DNA from: Strigamia acuminata
Taxonomy: Eukaryota > Arthropoda > Chilopoda > Geophilomorpha > Linotaeniidae
DNA length: 64,000 bases
Reading direction: 5' to 3'
NCBI GenBank assembly: GCA_949358305.1
Contig: OX442315.1
Span: 33,134,427-33,198,426, forward strand
Both the position numbers and the translations under genes were made by a program. The notes under the pieces were generated by a model. That model worked only from the letters and a program-made list of their open reading frames with translations. It had not been told where the DNA came from and searched no databases. Positions 10,283 to 24,790 of the stretch are shown here, one piece after another. Numbering within the stretch: position 1 is the stretch's first letter; the number at the start of each line of letters is the position of its first letter.

Positions 10283-12420
10283 GTTGTTCCATTAGCTGAT
10301 TGAAATGAATGAAAGCAGAAAATAATTAATCAATAACCAATAAAGCTTTACTTAGTTCATACTTCATACCGTTTCTAGATCACTATAGCATGTCATTTGA
10401 TGGAGTAACGAATCCGTTTCTCTGAGGAACTCCTTGGAGCAGCGACTGAACCCAGTCACCAGTGGCGTGGTACGTTAACAAGATCTCAAAAACTGAAAAT
10501 AAATCAAAATTTAACTAAATCAAATACATTTTATCATTTCATTACATTTCATCTACAGATAAACCTATCTAAATGATCTAATTGTGATAAAACTAAGCAA
10601 AACTAACCACAAACAATCTGATTACTGCAGATTAATATTGAATAACAATACACTCATTGCGAAATAGATAAAACATGCTCCCACATCAAATTTCACAAGG
10701 GACAAACTACCTAGGTATCCACCACCAGATGTTGATGGGTGTAAAAAGAAATCTGCCAAAAATGACAGCTGCAGGTAAAATAATATGGTCAGTAAAAGAA
10801 GTATTATCATCACTATTGTCTTCATCATCACCATTACTGTATAGTTTAGTATACCCCAGAGAGTAAAAATGTGAGCGAACATCAAGGTGATAAAGCCCAA
10901 ATGGAAGGACCCAAAGGAGTTGATTGCCAGGTATACTCAATTTTAAGACACGATTCTCCGAAAGAACAATTCATTTCTTTTCTTTGAAGTCGACTCAAAT
11001 TCAACGCTTAAACCCAATCTTAAATGCTATTTTTCAAAGATCAAACTTCCCTCAAAGGAAAAAAAAAAGTTGGAAAATCTTATCCGCCGTCACTGTTGTA
11101 ACAATAAAGAGAAAGTGGATTTCTTATCAAACTTCCATCAAAAAATTAATTGCTTTACTAAAAAAAGCTGTCAAACCTTTTTTTTTAAAAGAACAAAATA
11201 AAATAAAGTCTACATTCGTGAAAGTTTTATGGCAGATTACAGTGAGAAGATGCCACGGGTCAGTATCGAATCAATTACTCTTTCAACGAAAAAGAACAGC
11301 CATTAAAGCAAATGATATACGGTTTCCAAACCGGTTGGATTTAAACTAATCCTGATCGATCGGTGAATTTCAAACGCATGCATAGTCAATTGCGCACGTA
11401 ATACGGTAATATGGGTGTAGCCAATTACTAACAAACTTTTACTACGAGAAAAAGAAAACGGAAAAAGCAAAGGTGGAGAAATAAATTGAACAATTTGTTA
11501 TTGTTTTGATTTGTTTGGAGTTTATAAATTGAGATATATAGTTTTCCGCCAATTTCTCCCTTTTTTTGGAGATTCTCCTAATGAAATTGCTCTGCGGGCT
11601 GGAATTAAATTAAATTCTGTGACAACATCAACTTGCAATAAATTGCCGAGCGTTCTAAATAACCCGAAAACCGATTTCTATCGAATTTCAATTTTAGTAA
11701 ACCAGCTCCTAAATCAATGTAAAAAGTAAGTAATTGTTTGAAACGTTCAATTAATGCTCCATCAATTCAACATATCCAAGTGGAATATTAATTCCACTGA
11801 ATAATAGCATATAATTATGTGACATCAATGCAATTAATTCGCTATCATTACTATAGTTGTGCGCGCAAATACAATTTATTGAATTAGTTGATTGGTTTAA
11901 AATGAAAGTAATTTAACAAAAGTAACTGAACTGTAATTACTAACTGCAACGGTTTTTATTCTTCTTTAAATTCGATTATGTTGAGCTCATTTTATTACCA
12001 CCATTGTCTTCGCATGCTATACAAATTTCTATGGGGAATTCAAAACTATCTTTATACAATTGTACTGTTCTGAATGCTCGTACGCTCTTTGAGTGACCAC
12101 CTCTTCCGCCAAGCTCAAAAGAGATAAGAGGTGAGCTTGTTCTCTGACAGCATATTGTCCCCAACAGTTGGTACTCTTCAGCCGTTATTCTTAAGCCAAA
12201 GTCAAAGTCTAATGCTCATGGCTCTTTAGACTCGAAGTCATTGCATTGGCAGGTCACATAGTGACATAGGAATACAATCTTTCAGACAAATTTGTCTGAA
12301 CCAGTCAGCTTTTCCTTTCACCAAAGGATATTATTGAATAAGACACAAATTGTAATTGCTTAGACGATCCGACGTATGAAAATTGCACATGTAGTCAATA
12401 GTCATCACAAAATACAAATA

Positions 12421-12614
12421 CTGCATTCAAAAATTAAAATATTTTGTGTTTTACTTCAATTTTAAAACAAAATGACATCATTTTCTGTCGTATTTATTAA
12501 ATTAAACTACATACCGGTATATTAATAATTTATTTATTATAATTATTATAATAAATCAAAATTTTAACTTAAAATACACTTAAACTAAACATGTATTTTT
12601 ATTTTTGAATGCAG
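12421..12614. repeat. Small inverted-repeat element, family C, copy 1
   Basis: The element starts CTGCATTCAAAAATTAAAAT and ends with the near complement TATTTTTATTTTTGAATGCAG. About 60 nt at its left end recur at 34394-34456, which shows it is a dispersed family rather than a chance palindrome. There is no coding capacity. The superfamily is not determined. Confidence 0.6.
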
Positions 12615-15193
12615 CTACTTTTCACAAAAATTCCTTTTACAATTTTAAAAAATAATTATTCAGCTGAAATTGCATTATAAAATAGCATACAAGATGCAAC
12701 TACAAGATTTAAGCACACTTCTAATCGAACGACAACTGGGGCTATTAGAAAAATGAATGAACTGATTGGGGTAGGCAATTACCTTCTGATTGGACTCACT
12801 TAGTTTTTTCGCTACAACGTGCCAATTTCACACTAATACCACGAGTGATTGGAACAATTGAAATAATTATTGGGAATGCCAGAAAGGTTAATCCAAACGT
12901 GCACGGACAATAAACTGGAGCCAAAGTCCATTTGATTGCACTTTTTCGTGCTATGAAAGCGCTCAACTCATAAAGTCACATTTCTCGTTCTGCAAGCATA
13001 TGCGAAACGTATTTAAATGAATTCAACCCCAATAATAAGTTTGGGCACGCAAAAAGTTCATATGGAACTTTGTAGTCATTAGCGATCATGCAGGCAAGCC
13101 AACTAATATCGAAGCAAGAGCTTTAACGAGCAGCCAACTTAAAAGTCAAATAATTTGAAAAGTTAATACTTGAAATTTAATTTTCTAAACAATTTATTAT
13201 TTTTTTTAAAGTGCACGACATAGCCCGTGCTCATTGATGCACCTTGGGGGTTGGTTCAATTTCACTCGCTTCAAACCTCATGATTTCTAAACAGAAACGC
13301 CACATCCATTTTTCAAGGCAAGTAAACTTCAATTTCACGTAGAGAACGTTAAAATTAATGTACTCATTTGAAGATGACTTGCAAAAAAAATTGAAAACTC
13401 TACTACTCGACTTTCAACGTAATAAGAGAACAAATGACTCATAAACTGCAGCTGAGCATTGAAAGGAAGTGGAAACTTTTTCCGATGAAAAGGAAAGAAA
13501 AGTGGGAAAAATGATTGGCTGACTAAAAAGCACAATTCAAATACCAACCCGACTTCCATCGGAAATACAACTCCTCGTGTGTTAGAGCCGAATAAAAAAA
13601 ATTGCCCATGTATAGAATAAATTGCGAGTTCTTGTGTGAAACGCGAGCGAAATGGTCTATTGTAAAATCAATTTTGAATGAACACTAGTCAGCCAATATC
13701 CCACACTAAGATGTTTTTCCATTTTATTACTCGTGTGTCAGAGTGATATTCAGAGACTTTTTTTTTTATCTCCCATTAGAGTTTCAAAAGTTCTGTTTAC
13801 AAAATCAGACAAGTGAATAATGCAACAGGAGAATGAAACGCTTCCAGTAAAACCCAGTTACAAATCCGCTAGACGGCGTCGATAAAAGTTGCGCCACAGC
13901 TCGTCAGTAGTCAGCTACCAAGAAAAAACTTTTGCCTACTTTACACCTTCTGAATTATGAAATACAACCCCTGGAAAATAGTATCAAATACTTTTTCCCC
14001 AGCAGTCATCTTCTCACTTTGGCTGGCCATAACTAAGAAAAAAAAGGTGATGGCAATAAACTGTTGAGAAATTTAGAAACTACACTTTATTTGGAATAAA
14101 ACAGCAAAGAAATGACAATAAATATCGTCAGAAGAACCAAATAATAGAAACCCCTGATAAACAAGTGCAATAGATACAGGAGCCAGGCAATTCCAAGCAA
14201 AATATCAATTTGTCAATTTGTCGCAGATGTCCTTTTGAGTTTTTATGGTCTTAGGAGCTGGAATTGGAGAGATGAGTGTTTTCTCTTCAATTTTAGTACT
14301 TCAGTGACACAAAAACCGTCATTAAAGTGATAGCAAAATAACCCAAACTGATCATGTGCTGAGAGATTATATATATTATCTCACATCAGGCACAAAGACG
14401 ACTCCCTGCATTTAAAAAGTTTCTCCTGTATCCAGATTCTATTACAGAGGATACCTGTGCCCCATAAATCTTGTTGGCAGGGTGAAGTGGGATTCAATAA
14501 ACCATGAATCCTATCGGCATGTGCCGGAACCTGTAATTTCACAGATATGAAATATTTATATGGCAATATGTTATTCTTGTAGTGGGGTGCCACTAGGGCG
14601 GCGCCAATTTTGTCAAATATACTCCTAGTATCATATTACTGAGTCTCCTTTTTATGTATAACCTTTTTATTCTTAGTCTGAATAAATAAAAACCATACGG
14701 CACAGTAAGAAGCGCTCCAAGTAGTTTATTATTAACATGAAAGAGCTTGCAGAGTCCAGAAAAAACAAACTGTATTATTTAAGCATAGTGCTGTAAGATC
14801 TGCACGTTTGAGTTTATGGCCCCTTTAAGTAGGCTATAATGAATTGAAAATGGCCTGTCTGCTGAATATCATTTTTTACCTGAATAGTGCATCGTGTTTT
14901 TGATCTCTGATGCGATATAAATGAGTTAACATGTCCTGACCCCTTTAATAAGAGCACTAAATTAAATCCTCACACAATCTCACTGGTCAAGCACTCAATC
15001 AAGGTTGAGGGAATATAAAGTTCGATTTCTCTTAAAGTCACACTGTACAGCAAAAGGCTGAAAACGTTTTCTATAAAATTTTAATGGTTTTTTTTTATTT
15101 TATTTCCGCTGACAAACAATTCTCATTGGCCACATCACTTAAATAATACTCGCGCACGATTGGCCATTATCAATTGAATGAAATCATATAAGA

Positions 15194-15229
15194 TAAGAAA
15201 AGAAAAAGAAAAAGAAAAGAAAAGAAAAT
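15194..15229. repeat. AAAAG/AAAG microsatellite
   Basis: An almost pure run of AAGAAAAAG-type units on the plus strand. Nothing in the flanks suggests a function. Confidence 0.75.
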
Positions 15230-18200
15230 CTTGGAGAACATTTTTTTATGTTCTCTTCTCTCTTTCTTTAATACCGTAATATATCAAATGAACATATCAA
15301 CACTGATATCAATAACGAAACGAAATGAGAAAAATGTTACAAAAACGAGAACAAGAAAAAAAAATTGATAAGAAAAGGCAATATCCGCTCGAATATCCGT
15401 CATATGTCTTAGTCCTTATCGGTCATTGGCAAGTACAGTACAATTCAATTGGTAGCAGACGGCGCCTTACTTCCCTGACCCAAAGTCTCGCCCAAAGTGC
15501 TGGTGCAAAGTCGAATGAAACCCGAAGTACACAGCGAGTTGATGACTGAGATGGGTTTACACAACACCCGCACTCTTCCTCCCTACTTTACCTGATTGCA
15601 TTTACATATCTTATCGTGTAGTCTACAGATAACAGATGGCACCACTCGGGGTAAAACACTCGACTTTTTAGAAGTGGCGAAGCCCATTTGTTCGATATTA
15701 GGAATGCAAATGCTTTTTAAGAGGAAAAATATGAAAATGGTGCAAAGGAAAAAGCACATTACAGATGAATCAGCTTTAACTTTAAAATAATGTGTTCTTT
15801 TGTATTTTTTTTAACGTTTTGCTAAATTTAATCAAATACCAGTCATTTTAAGGGAAGTCTTGTGAAAGGATAATGACTACCGGTTAATAAAATCTTTCTC
15901 ACCTTGATTGACGGCTAAAACTTGAGAAAAACTTCCTTTATTTCCCCTCGCTAGATATTCCTTGATAGGGAGGCGTGCTGTTTTCAGTCCAGTCTGTTCA
16001 GCAGCTTGAAAGGAACAATTCTGTTCAAAAGAGAAAAAAAATCACACACATCAAATATTTATCAATTTATAATGTGAAAATGTTTCAAATTTAAATTTTC
16101 GCACACACAAAACTTATTTCTTTGTCTTTTTAAGTTCAATCCAATTTTCTACCAACTTGGGTAATATTTAGTACCAGAACTTATGGCAACAAAATAAATA
16201 ATTCAATTTTAATATAAAAAGCAGAATTTTCAATACATTTCTCCATAGTAGATTAGCTGAAACGAACAGAAAAACTGCAGTAACGCTAACAAAAAACGAA
16301 CAACGTATTTTTTTATAATATATTTTTTTTCTGTATGAATTAAATTTTTTTTGTAATTTGTGTTAAATAAAAGCTGTTTTACAGATAATGATTCCAAAAT
16401 ATTTTTTTTTTGCTTCTACATGTGTCTAAAAAATTCGATTAAATTTGCCGAAGCAGTGCCACTGTAACATTGCTACATAATGAATCAACTCATTCATTAA
16501 TTTATTCCTATTACATCAAGCAATGAATTAAGTGCACCACCCCTGGCCCTGAATTAGTAAAACAATAGTAATTTCAAATAAAAAAAAAGTAGAAAATTAA
16601 TTGAGTGTTGCAACTTGCCAGCTCATAAAAAAACAATTGCAGGTAATGTTCTCATTTTATTACCGAAAAACAAATAAAAAAAAATAATTCTGGCCAAATC
16701 AGTTATTTCTCAGTTACTGTGGTTGAATGAAAAGTTGCGCTTCTAACCATTAGCAGCAGATGAAAGCACCTCAAACACAATACATTAGAAGATAGAGCCA
16801 ACTTGCGTCTTCTTAAGTCGTTTGCAAATGCACCAACCATATAATATTTAGGCATCCATTCTGTTTAGAATAAAACCACGACCATATATCACTTAAAATC
16901 CCTACAGACGACAGCTGCGGGTGTTTCCATTATTTCCCCATGTAACTTTTTCCTATTCAAGTCATCAAGTGTCAAATGTGTGGAGATTTCTATTCAGTTT
17001 GGAAAAATTAAAAGTAAATCTATGGAAAATTTATTTTTAAACTTTACTAGTCAAGACCGAGTGTACGGTAATTACCAATAAAGTGGAAAGATAATTGTCA
17101 TACATTCCGTATGAAACTTTAATTTTAACCATAGGATACGATTAGAAAGGAAATAAGCATAATTGCAAACTTTAAACGCAAATTGGATCATTCTAACGAA
17201 CCACAAACAAAACAATCATTTTGCAAAGAAAAAAATCATAAACTGAAGAAATGAAGCTATCCATTTGCATGCAAATAGAACGAGGCACTTTGAACTAATG
17301 TCTGCACAAATGCCTCTCTCATTTAACTTGTACCGAGGGAATTAATATTAGAAAGAAATAATGCCAGCAACTTGGAATAAATTTAAAAATGAAACGAACT
17401 TCAATTGTCATTTCTCGTCTAAAGAAAAAAAAAAGAAAGAAAGAAAAAATCCCTTCTTTTAATAACAAGAAAACACATCAAAGCACAGAGCAGAAATCAC
17501 AAATCTAGCTGAAATTTATTGTTTAATTTCAGCAAAATGCAGTCCTAACAGCAGGAGTTTAGTAGTCAATTCCGAATGACTTCAAACCAATGCCTGCGAC
17601 GCATGTTTTCAAAAAGAAAATGCAAACTCGCAAGTTTGGCGACGAGTATGTGGAGATCAGCAGGTGGAGTCTGGACGAAATGTTCTGACAATTGCTTTCT
17701 GTCTAACCCCAAATTTGCAATCTTGTGTAACTGCTGGTTTGCATGTCATTCACACAAGATGCGGACTTAAGCTTTAACCTTTTTCAAACGTAGTCCAACA
17801 CGTATAAAAGTTTCAAAACTCGTGCAACACTGCAGAAAAGCTAATTTAAAAACATGTTAATAAATTAAACGTGTACACAGTAGTTCCACCAATTAAACCA
17901 GCCTTGCAATCAGAAAGAGTAGCATTATAACTTATACAGCAGTCGCATTCCTAGGCAGTGGAATAAAACGATTGTCTCATGCAGTAATGAGGGAGACACA
18001 ACAAGAGCAAACGACAAATGAACTTCAACCCCGCTTCAACTGCTCGTCTGATGGATCTCATCGGCCACACCCAACAACACTTAATTCATTATGATACAAT
18101 TAACTTTTCTCGGAAATTAAACTGATGGAACTTGGCGCGAAACAATCTCTCAGTACAAACGCAACACCACGCAATAGAGAATCGAAGAGGCGTAAGTCTG

Positions 18201-18795
18201 TTGCCACAGGTTCCTTTAGTGTCCGTACCATCATCAGCACTTGCTTTGCCACCTAACGCGGCCATTTCATTCTCGTTTCACGTCCATTCCAATGTCTCCC
18301 TGATTTATCACTCTCAATTTTCTCCTTCGGCCACACACATTCCAAAAGCGCAAGTGCTCCATTTATAGACTAAAAAAAAGTTGAAAATGTAATAAAAGTT
18401 ATATTGAACAAAAAGTACAGTCCACGCTTAACAGTAATAGAAAATATACAGATATATAAAGCAAAGTTGTAATAAAAACAGAAAATAAAAATTTTTTCAT
18501 CTATATGATACGGTAATCATGTTAAAAAGAGGGAATTGAAAACACCACCCATCTAATGTTATTCTTATTTTATTTCATAAAAGAAAGTGCACCCAGGTTT
18601 GTTTACTGCGCCGATACGGTAATCCTTTGGTGACCCAAACCTTATCTCAACCAGCAGAAAGTCGTAACAAGGAACGTTTTATAACTCCTTGCTCGAAGGC
18701 AGGCGAAAAAAACAAGCAAACACGTCCTTTTAGGTCTTTTTTTATTTTATTATTTCTGAAATTGCTAGCACCAACTAACTGGTCAAAAACATCCT

Positions 18796-19191
18796 TTAAC
18801 CCTCGCAGCCCCAACCTAAAAAAAAATCCCTTACTCACCCAACCCGGGTCATTTTTTACCCCAAGCCGAAAATTTTTTTCCAAAAATGAGTGAAAATGAT
18901 TTTATTCTCTGAGTATTTCATGTTTATGAAGAAATTTCAGCAATTCGGTATTTGTCAAAAGAGAGCGACAGAAATAATTGACATTGCAATCAAAAGTAGT
19001 GAGTAAACAAAGCAATTTTGTGAAAATTTTTTTTTGCGATTTTTAAATCTATTATTTTTTTTATTGTTTGTTATGATGTTAAATGAAAATACGTGAAATT
19101 TCAGAATGAAAATCCCAATAGTTTTTGAGAAAAAAAATAAAAACACTTTTGGAGGTCAAAATTGACCCTAGGTTGGGGTGGGGAGGGTTAA
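18796..19191. repeat. piggyBac-like MITE (TTAA-flanked), copy 1
   Basis: TTAA at 18796-18799 and 19188-19191 brackets an element that begins CCCTCGCAGCCCCAACCTA and ends TAGGTTGGGGTGGGGAGGG. Subterminal GGGTCA...TTACCCC and GGTCAAAATTGACCC blocks give additional symmetry. The TTAA target with CCC...GGG ends is the hallmark of piggyBac-superfamily elements. A second full copy lies at 30595-30973, and single ends occur at 36913 and 61987. It encodes nothing. Confidence 0.8.
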
Positions 19192-22100
19192 GCAGTTAAA
19201 GAAAATATAATCTAATGTCTTCACTTCTTATTCTGGGCAATCTTTTCCCTTTAACTATCAGGTAACAAATTATAATTATCATCATAAAATTTTTGAAAAT
19301 TTTCCCAAAATAAAAAAAAAATAATAAATAAAAATTTCAGCAAGTCATTTCAAGATATATGAAACCAATTTGGACAGCAGAAAGCCTTAATGAGCATTTA
19401 ATCAATACGAAACGCAAACAAGATTACTTTCTAGAAGCTTTCTTCAATTGCATGCTTCCTCACCCCGTATAATTGCCCCGAAAACCCAAAAAAAACAAAA
19501 AACCATCCTCCCACCATCAACCAGAACACAACAAAAAACACACTTCAATCGACAACAAATTACATCATCTCATTTTACCAAGGTAAACTCACCAAACAAA
19601 ACAAAAATAAACGCTGTCAACTAAAACTCTTCAATCAATTCTAATTAAATTCTCCAAACTCACTATAATTATCTCGACAAGATAAAAGATGTAAATAGAC
19701 ACAGGGAAAAAACGTGTGAAATTAACCCTTTTCCGCCCACGCCCACTGCACTCTCATTATGAACCCGCAAATATCACTCCAAACTCTAAACACAAAAAAA
19801 AAAAACAGAAAAATTTAAAAAAAACTCTTGATTATTTCTCACAACTGCACAAGTCAGTGGCAGATGCTTCCTCATACCTTTCCATTCAACAAATCCTTCA
19901 TTATAAGAAACGGCAAAGCTCGACACCTACATCCACGAATTAAAAACAAATCCCTTCGCACTCATATCCATTTCCAATTTCCTCACACCTTTCAAACCAT
20001 CGGAAAAGAAATAAAAAACAGGCGGTTGATCACTGATCGCCTGGGCAAACGACACATTGCTTTTCCCTATCACTCAGTCGCAACACGCGTCGGTCAAAAA
20101 TCTAAGCTTCAATGTTGTTACAGATAATAAACATGTTGGCATGCCGCCAAAAAATATACCCAAAGGTTTATCCATCTACTTGCACACACAAAAGTACATT
20201 CGAAAAATAAAAGAAGAGTTATCCTGAGTAGCGCAAAGTAGAAGCGCCCATTGAGAGTTCCGCAAAGCAAAAATCGCATGAAAGAATGTATTCTTTTATA
20301 CAAACAAAATGTTCAACGTATAAATCCCCGAGTGGGGACTATAACGTGTGTAAACAGCACATGCACAGCAACCGCAATGGCAAACCGCATTATTAGAGGA
20401 TTTACGGTAAAACTAAAACAATTTCACACTTTATTTTACAGCCATCGAGTTCAAAGCACATCATTGATGGCCAAATGGAGTCATTAAAACATCTTTCAAC
20501 AATGAAATTTTATATTTTTATTTTTAAAAATGTTTCGATTCAAACATTTTCTGGCATTTGGCCAAACTGTGCATTTTACTGTTCCAGCACAATCATCACA
20601 AAAAAATGTTCCCATGAGCCCACTCGTGTCATCACAGGGGGGACTCCATTTGATTGTTTCCCAGTTTGCCCTCAACTTAATGAACAACACCGAATGGCCT
20701 CCATCCTCAACTCGAGACTTTCAAAACTTTAATAACGTATTAATAAATTTATTTACTAAATAAAATAATTGCGTTAAATGTTCAATAACGTTTACTGCTA
20801 TCTCCATCCAGTTAATGGCTTCCCCGCAGTACGTTTACTTCTTTTTATCGAGAAAACCAAATCACTATCATCATCATCAGACAAAGCCTCTCGGAGCAGA
20901 TAACCCTTTTTAAGCTAAAACTCACGTTCATTCAGGCGTCAAAGCAATCGTGTTATTGATCCATTTTCTCTAGACCCGTCCTTTATATTGGTGACAAGTC
21001 AAAACAGATAAATAAATCTCAATATGTACGCGGATTGTGAAGACAAATAAAATTTGCAGGAAGTCACACTGAAACGATGCAGTTCTTCTGTTGCCAGACA
21101 AAGTGAAAGTCGATGCGACGGTTTTATTAAAGATTGACTCGAGGAAATAATTAGTCCGTTCTGTTTGTGGGATAATATCTTTTGTGACATGTATGTTTAG
21201 CTCTTTTTGCCGCGCGACATGAGCGACTAAAATTAATTACAAAACCAATCTGGTGCAGAAATTTTTAAATTTAATTTGACAATTGTAAAATAAAAGGAAA
21301 AATATGTTTTACGGCTAAACGATAAAATAATTAAAAAATGTGCATATATTTCTAAGATATGAAACCAAATCATTTTTTTTTATGTTATTGTGTTTGGTCA
21401 TGATTTGAAATTGCGTTTTCGCAGCTAAAATGGTAAAAAATAATGGACAAAGAGAACTCTCGAGTAAACATAATCGAAATCTCAGCGCAAACACACAAAC
21501 AAACCATCTACCATCTTACTTCAATCTAAAAAAAACTCCAACGGCTGCACAAATAAAACAAAGTTTCGACATTTAAAAATGTTCTCCTCGTCGCATCCAC
21601 GTGTCGCCAACATCGAATCAAATTTACCCACCCAATCTCCTTATTTTTTAACAAATTCATTCCAAAAATCCAAGTAATCCGTTAACACCACCATATTTTA
21701 CAAATTAAAATTACAATTGCTAATAATTCTTCTTCGCAGTTCTGAACACAAAAAACCGCTTTTCAGTGAGAAATTCAATCAAGTAGGAATAAATTACCAT
21801 ACACCACAGCAATAATCCTATTTGAACATGGATTTGAAATGTAGGTAAAATAAAAATAAATAAATAAATCCATGTTGTAATCTAACGAGACACGCAAATA
21901 CAAGATTTCTCTGCATTCCCTCCTTTGAGAAGATTTCTGGGTAAAACTGTCAGAACGTGCCCATTACATCCACATCACTTCAAATCCACTCAGTTGTCTT
22001 CGACTCACGTTTCTCTTTGCAGGCAAACACTCGTTGAAAATATACTGGCCATTTACTTGACATTCACAAGGAGATAACAAGACTGATTTATCAATGTGGT

Positions 22101-22706
22101 GTGAGAAATAACGCATTTAAAGATAAAAATCGATATTGGAGAAATAAAAATAATTGTCTTCAAAGTTTACCAACTATAATGACATTCATTACACCAATAT
22201 GGTGTGAAATCTTCATTAAGCCTCCTTGATCCCTGCATTAATGCGTGCAAACATTCGACTTAAAACCGCGCAATTATTATGTCCAAGTCGTAATTATCGA
22301 AAAATGTAGAAAGGAAAGGCGATAAACAAACAAAGGAAAGAAAATTACTTCCCTAACATGCTTAGCTTCTACGACTAATCATCAGGCTAAATTAACAAAA
22401 AGAGCGCAATTTCAACAGATGACAATTTGCAATTTACTAAATTTACATATGCGGCGATCCGGGTATTTATCTCTAAATTAACACTTAACTAGGGATATTC
22501 GCCGGTGAGATGCCACATGGGTCTTCTACTCAACAGCCTGAGTTGGTCTAGGGGAATAATGAAACTAACAATTTAAAAAGGAAATGACAAATGTTTTAGT
22601 CGTTTAATTACAGAGTCACAAAATGATACAAAATGATACAAATGAAATGATAAAATTAAACGGCGAGAAACGCCGTTTATGTCTGTCACTGTTAATGTCC
22701 TACGGA
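19192..22706. other. Noncoding AT-rich region
   Basis: No supportable gene was seen. Pyrimidine-poor and A-rich stretches dominate at about 19480-19830, and open frames there contain long Lys/Thr/His runs typical of random AT-rich DNA. Around 20500-20720 both strands are open for about 200 nt, but neither product is recognisable. A short ACAAAATGAT direct repeat lies at about 22617-22650. Confidence 0.45.
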
Positions 22707-23109
22707 ATCTATACTCTAACTCACTACAAGGTTGGCCTTTCTCCCATTGGCCGAGTCTGATTACTCCTAACTATACACTGTATCCTGTTTGTTTTTTCAT
22801 TTTTGTGATTATTATAATGATTAAAATGATATAATTTTATTTGTATGTAATAATAAAATGTCTTTTTCTATTTATAAAATACAGTTTTATGCTGTTTTTA
22901 TTTCAACATACATGTTTGTTCTGTTTATTGGTTGCTTTGTCAGGAAAGCACACAATTTTTGAATTTTTTATTGGTAATTTTGTCTGGAAAACAAGTAACA
23001 AGTAACTCCAGCATTTCTGATGCTTGGTCTATTTTTTTGTATCACTACACAAGTGAAATGGCTCGCCAATGGGAAAACAGCCAACCTTGTAGTGAGTTAG
23101 AGTATAGAT
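22707..23109. repeat. Inverted-repeat MITE, family B, copy 1
   Basis: The left end ATCTATACTCTAACTCACTA pairs with the right end TAGTGAGTTAGAGTATAGAT, and the pairing continues inward through ACAAGGTTGGCC and CCCATTGGC. The same layout, with CCAATGGGA and GATCACTACAC blocks at equivalent places, occurs at 37987-38405, so the two are members of one family. The interior is T-rich and noncoding. Confidence 0.75.
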
Positions 23110-23700
23110 CACTTTAGTGAATATATTTTAGCGACCGGGTAATTTTAGAGCCTTTAAAATCGTTAAAATGAACCGATTGCTAGGGCGATCAGTCATTAAA
23201 ATGACTAAAAAAATTCCATTTGATTTAAAACATTAGTTTTTTGAATGAAGTGTACAATTCAAATGAACTAAACCAGAAATCTAGCTCATCTCCTCCCCCA
23301 ATCCAAAACACCTCGACTTCCATCTAATTCCAACTCTAATTCCCACCTCTCACCACCTCTCCATTAACCATATCTCAACCACTTCCATCCGCCATCTCAT
23401 CTTTTTACCATTTTAATTTCTATAAACTTGTCATCCCTGCAAAAAATCCAACTCCTCACCCACAACCTCATATATAAAACCTAACAAAAATCGCGCACTT
23501 ACCGCACTCGCAATTGTGCTTCGAACTGCTCGCCAATTCCCATAAAACAAAACCCCAAAACGACAAAAACATCATCAAAAACCCACTTGACTCGCATTTG
23601 TCTCATTTACCAAAGAGCGACGACCTCACGAGACAATTGCAAGAGGCCACATTGAGAGGGAATAACTCCAGCGTTTCAGAAACGTTATGTAACATTGCTA

Positions 23701-24049
23701 ATGCTGGGCGCACACATACCGCGATTTCGCAAGCAAAATCGCCCTGTGAATCGCGCGCAATGCTACATACATGTAGCTATTCCAGCTTTGCCATTTCAAT
23801 GTTATGACGTCATTCCTGATCAGAAAAACCTGCCCGCCATTTCGGTTGAAAATGTTGATGAAATGACGTCATTTCACACAGCTCACGGATTGGCTGCGAC
23901 ATGAATCGCGGGCGAAATAGTACTTGGGACAAGTACTATTTTCAAAAGTAGATTTCAAACCGGCGCGAAGAAAATGACGTCATTTGCGCATGCGCAACGC
24001 GATCGCAAAGCGATGCGATGCGAAATCACGGTATGTGTGCGCCCAGCAT
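23701..24049. repeat. GC-rich-ended inverted-repeat element
   Basis: The left end ATGCTGGGCGCACACATACC matches the complement of the right end GGTATGTGTGCGCCCAGCAT over 20 bases. Pairing extends into GCGATTTCGC against GCGAAATCAC. The interior holds CpG-rich palindromes such as GCGCATGCGC and CGATCGC, and several TGACGTCAT sites, which is unusual in this AT-rich window. No target duplication was obvious, so the superfamily is unassigned. Just downstream (24050-24200) are repeated GTCGCTAAAGT-type phrases that may belong to another element. Confidence 0.75.
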
Positions 24050-24689
24050 AAAACATATCGGTCGCTAAGGTGATACGTCACTAAAACATACGGAGTATCA
24101 CTAAACTGCGATCAAAATAGTTCGGCGTCGCTAAAGTCGCCTTCCTGTCGATTTTCGCTAAAAAGCTAGTCGCTAAAGTGACTTTAACCGGTCCTAGGAT
24201 TGCAACAAGTGAGCACCGATTTCTGTGGAGCACGCTTGACACAGAAATCCTCTCAGAAATTAAAGAAAGGGCTTTGATTACGACTAGTAATTAATGCGTG
24301 CGAAGCAACTCTGTAAAATGAACACAGATTAGCGAGGAGTCTCGATTCTTCCAGTACTACGGATCACACTTAGCAATACTTGAGCATAAGTTTGAGCACG
24401 ATGTAGTGTAGTTGGAAGCAAGATCAAGAGTGTCCAGAGTGTGCCAAAACGGTTTGGCCCACCCTGAATTCTGCTCAGAAAAGCTGCACAGAAACCTAAA
24501 ACAGGCTGATTGCATGTAACCGTTTAACGGCTGCATGCAAACCTCAAGGCAGGCGCAAGCGGAGGGGAGGAAAACTCCTCCCACAATTTGCACCAAGTTG
24601 CAACATCAAAAGATGCGCCTCACAGCACAAAGGGTGAAACCACTTTGTACTGTGCTAAGAAGAAATAAAATGTAATTTTAATTTTAATA

Positions 24690-24790
24690 TCGGCACAGGT
24701 ATCAGTATCGGTCGATATTCGGTTGCCGATTATCGGTATCGGCGATACTGCAAAATATCGACATCGGTCAAAGTCTAATATTTTACTTCC
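24690..24790. repeat. hAT-like subterminal repeat fragment
   Basis: The stretch is dominated by TATCGG and CCGAT words in both orientations (GGTATCAGTATCGGTCGAT, GATTATCGGTATCGGCGATA). This resembles the internal repeats near the ends of many animal hAT elements. No terminal repeat pair was found nearby, so only a fragment is claimed. Confidence 0.4.

Larger units (their letters stand above)
10283..18795. other. Noncoding stretch upstream of the GPCR
   Basis: No open frame here looks like a protein on either strand, and the longest have biased, low-complexity composition. The part next to 10283 should hold the GPCR 5' UTR and promoter, but no clear TATA box or first exon could be fixed. Recognisable contents are a small inverted-repeat element (12421-12614) and an AAAAG tract (about 15194-15229). 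Less AT-rich patches at about 15390-15600 and 18000-18360 are possible regulatory segments, by composition only. Confidence 0.5.

Noticed and set aside
18627-18893. 88- and 78-residue frames on both strands
   Set aside because: They overlap the left end of the piggyBac-like MITE and consist of A-run derived Lys/Phe tracts.
20496-20763. Overlapping 64-77-residue frames, one with several cysteines (CDDTSG...FCDDC)
   Set aside because: Considered as a zinc-binding exon, but the spacing fits no family I know and splice sites are poor.
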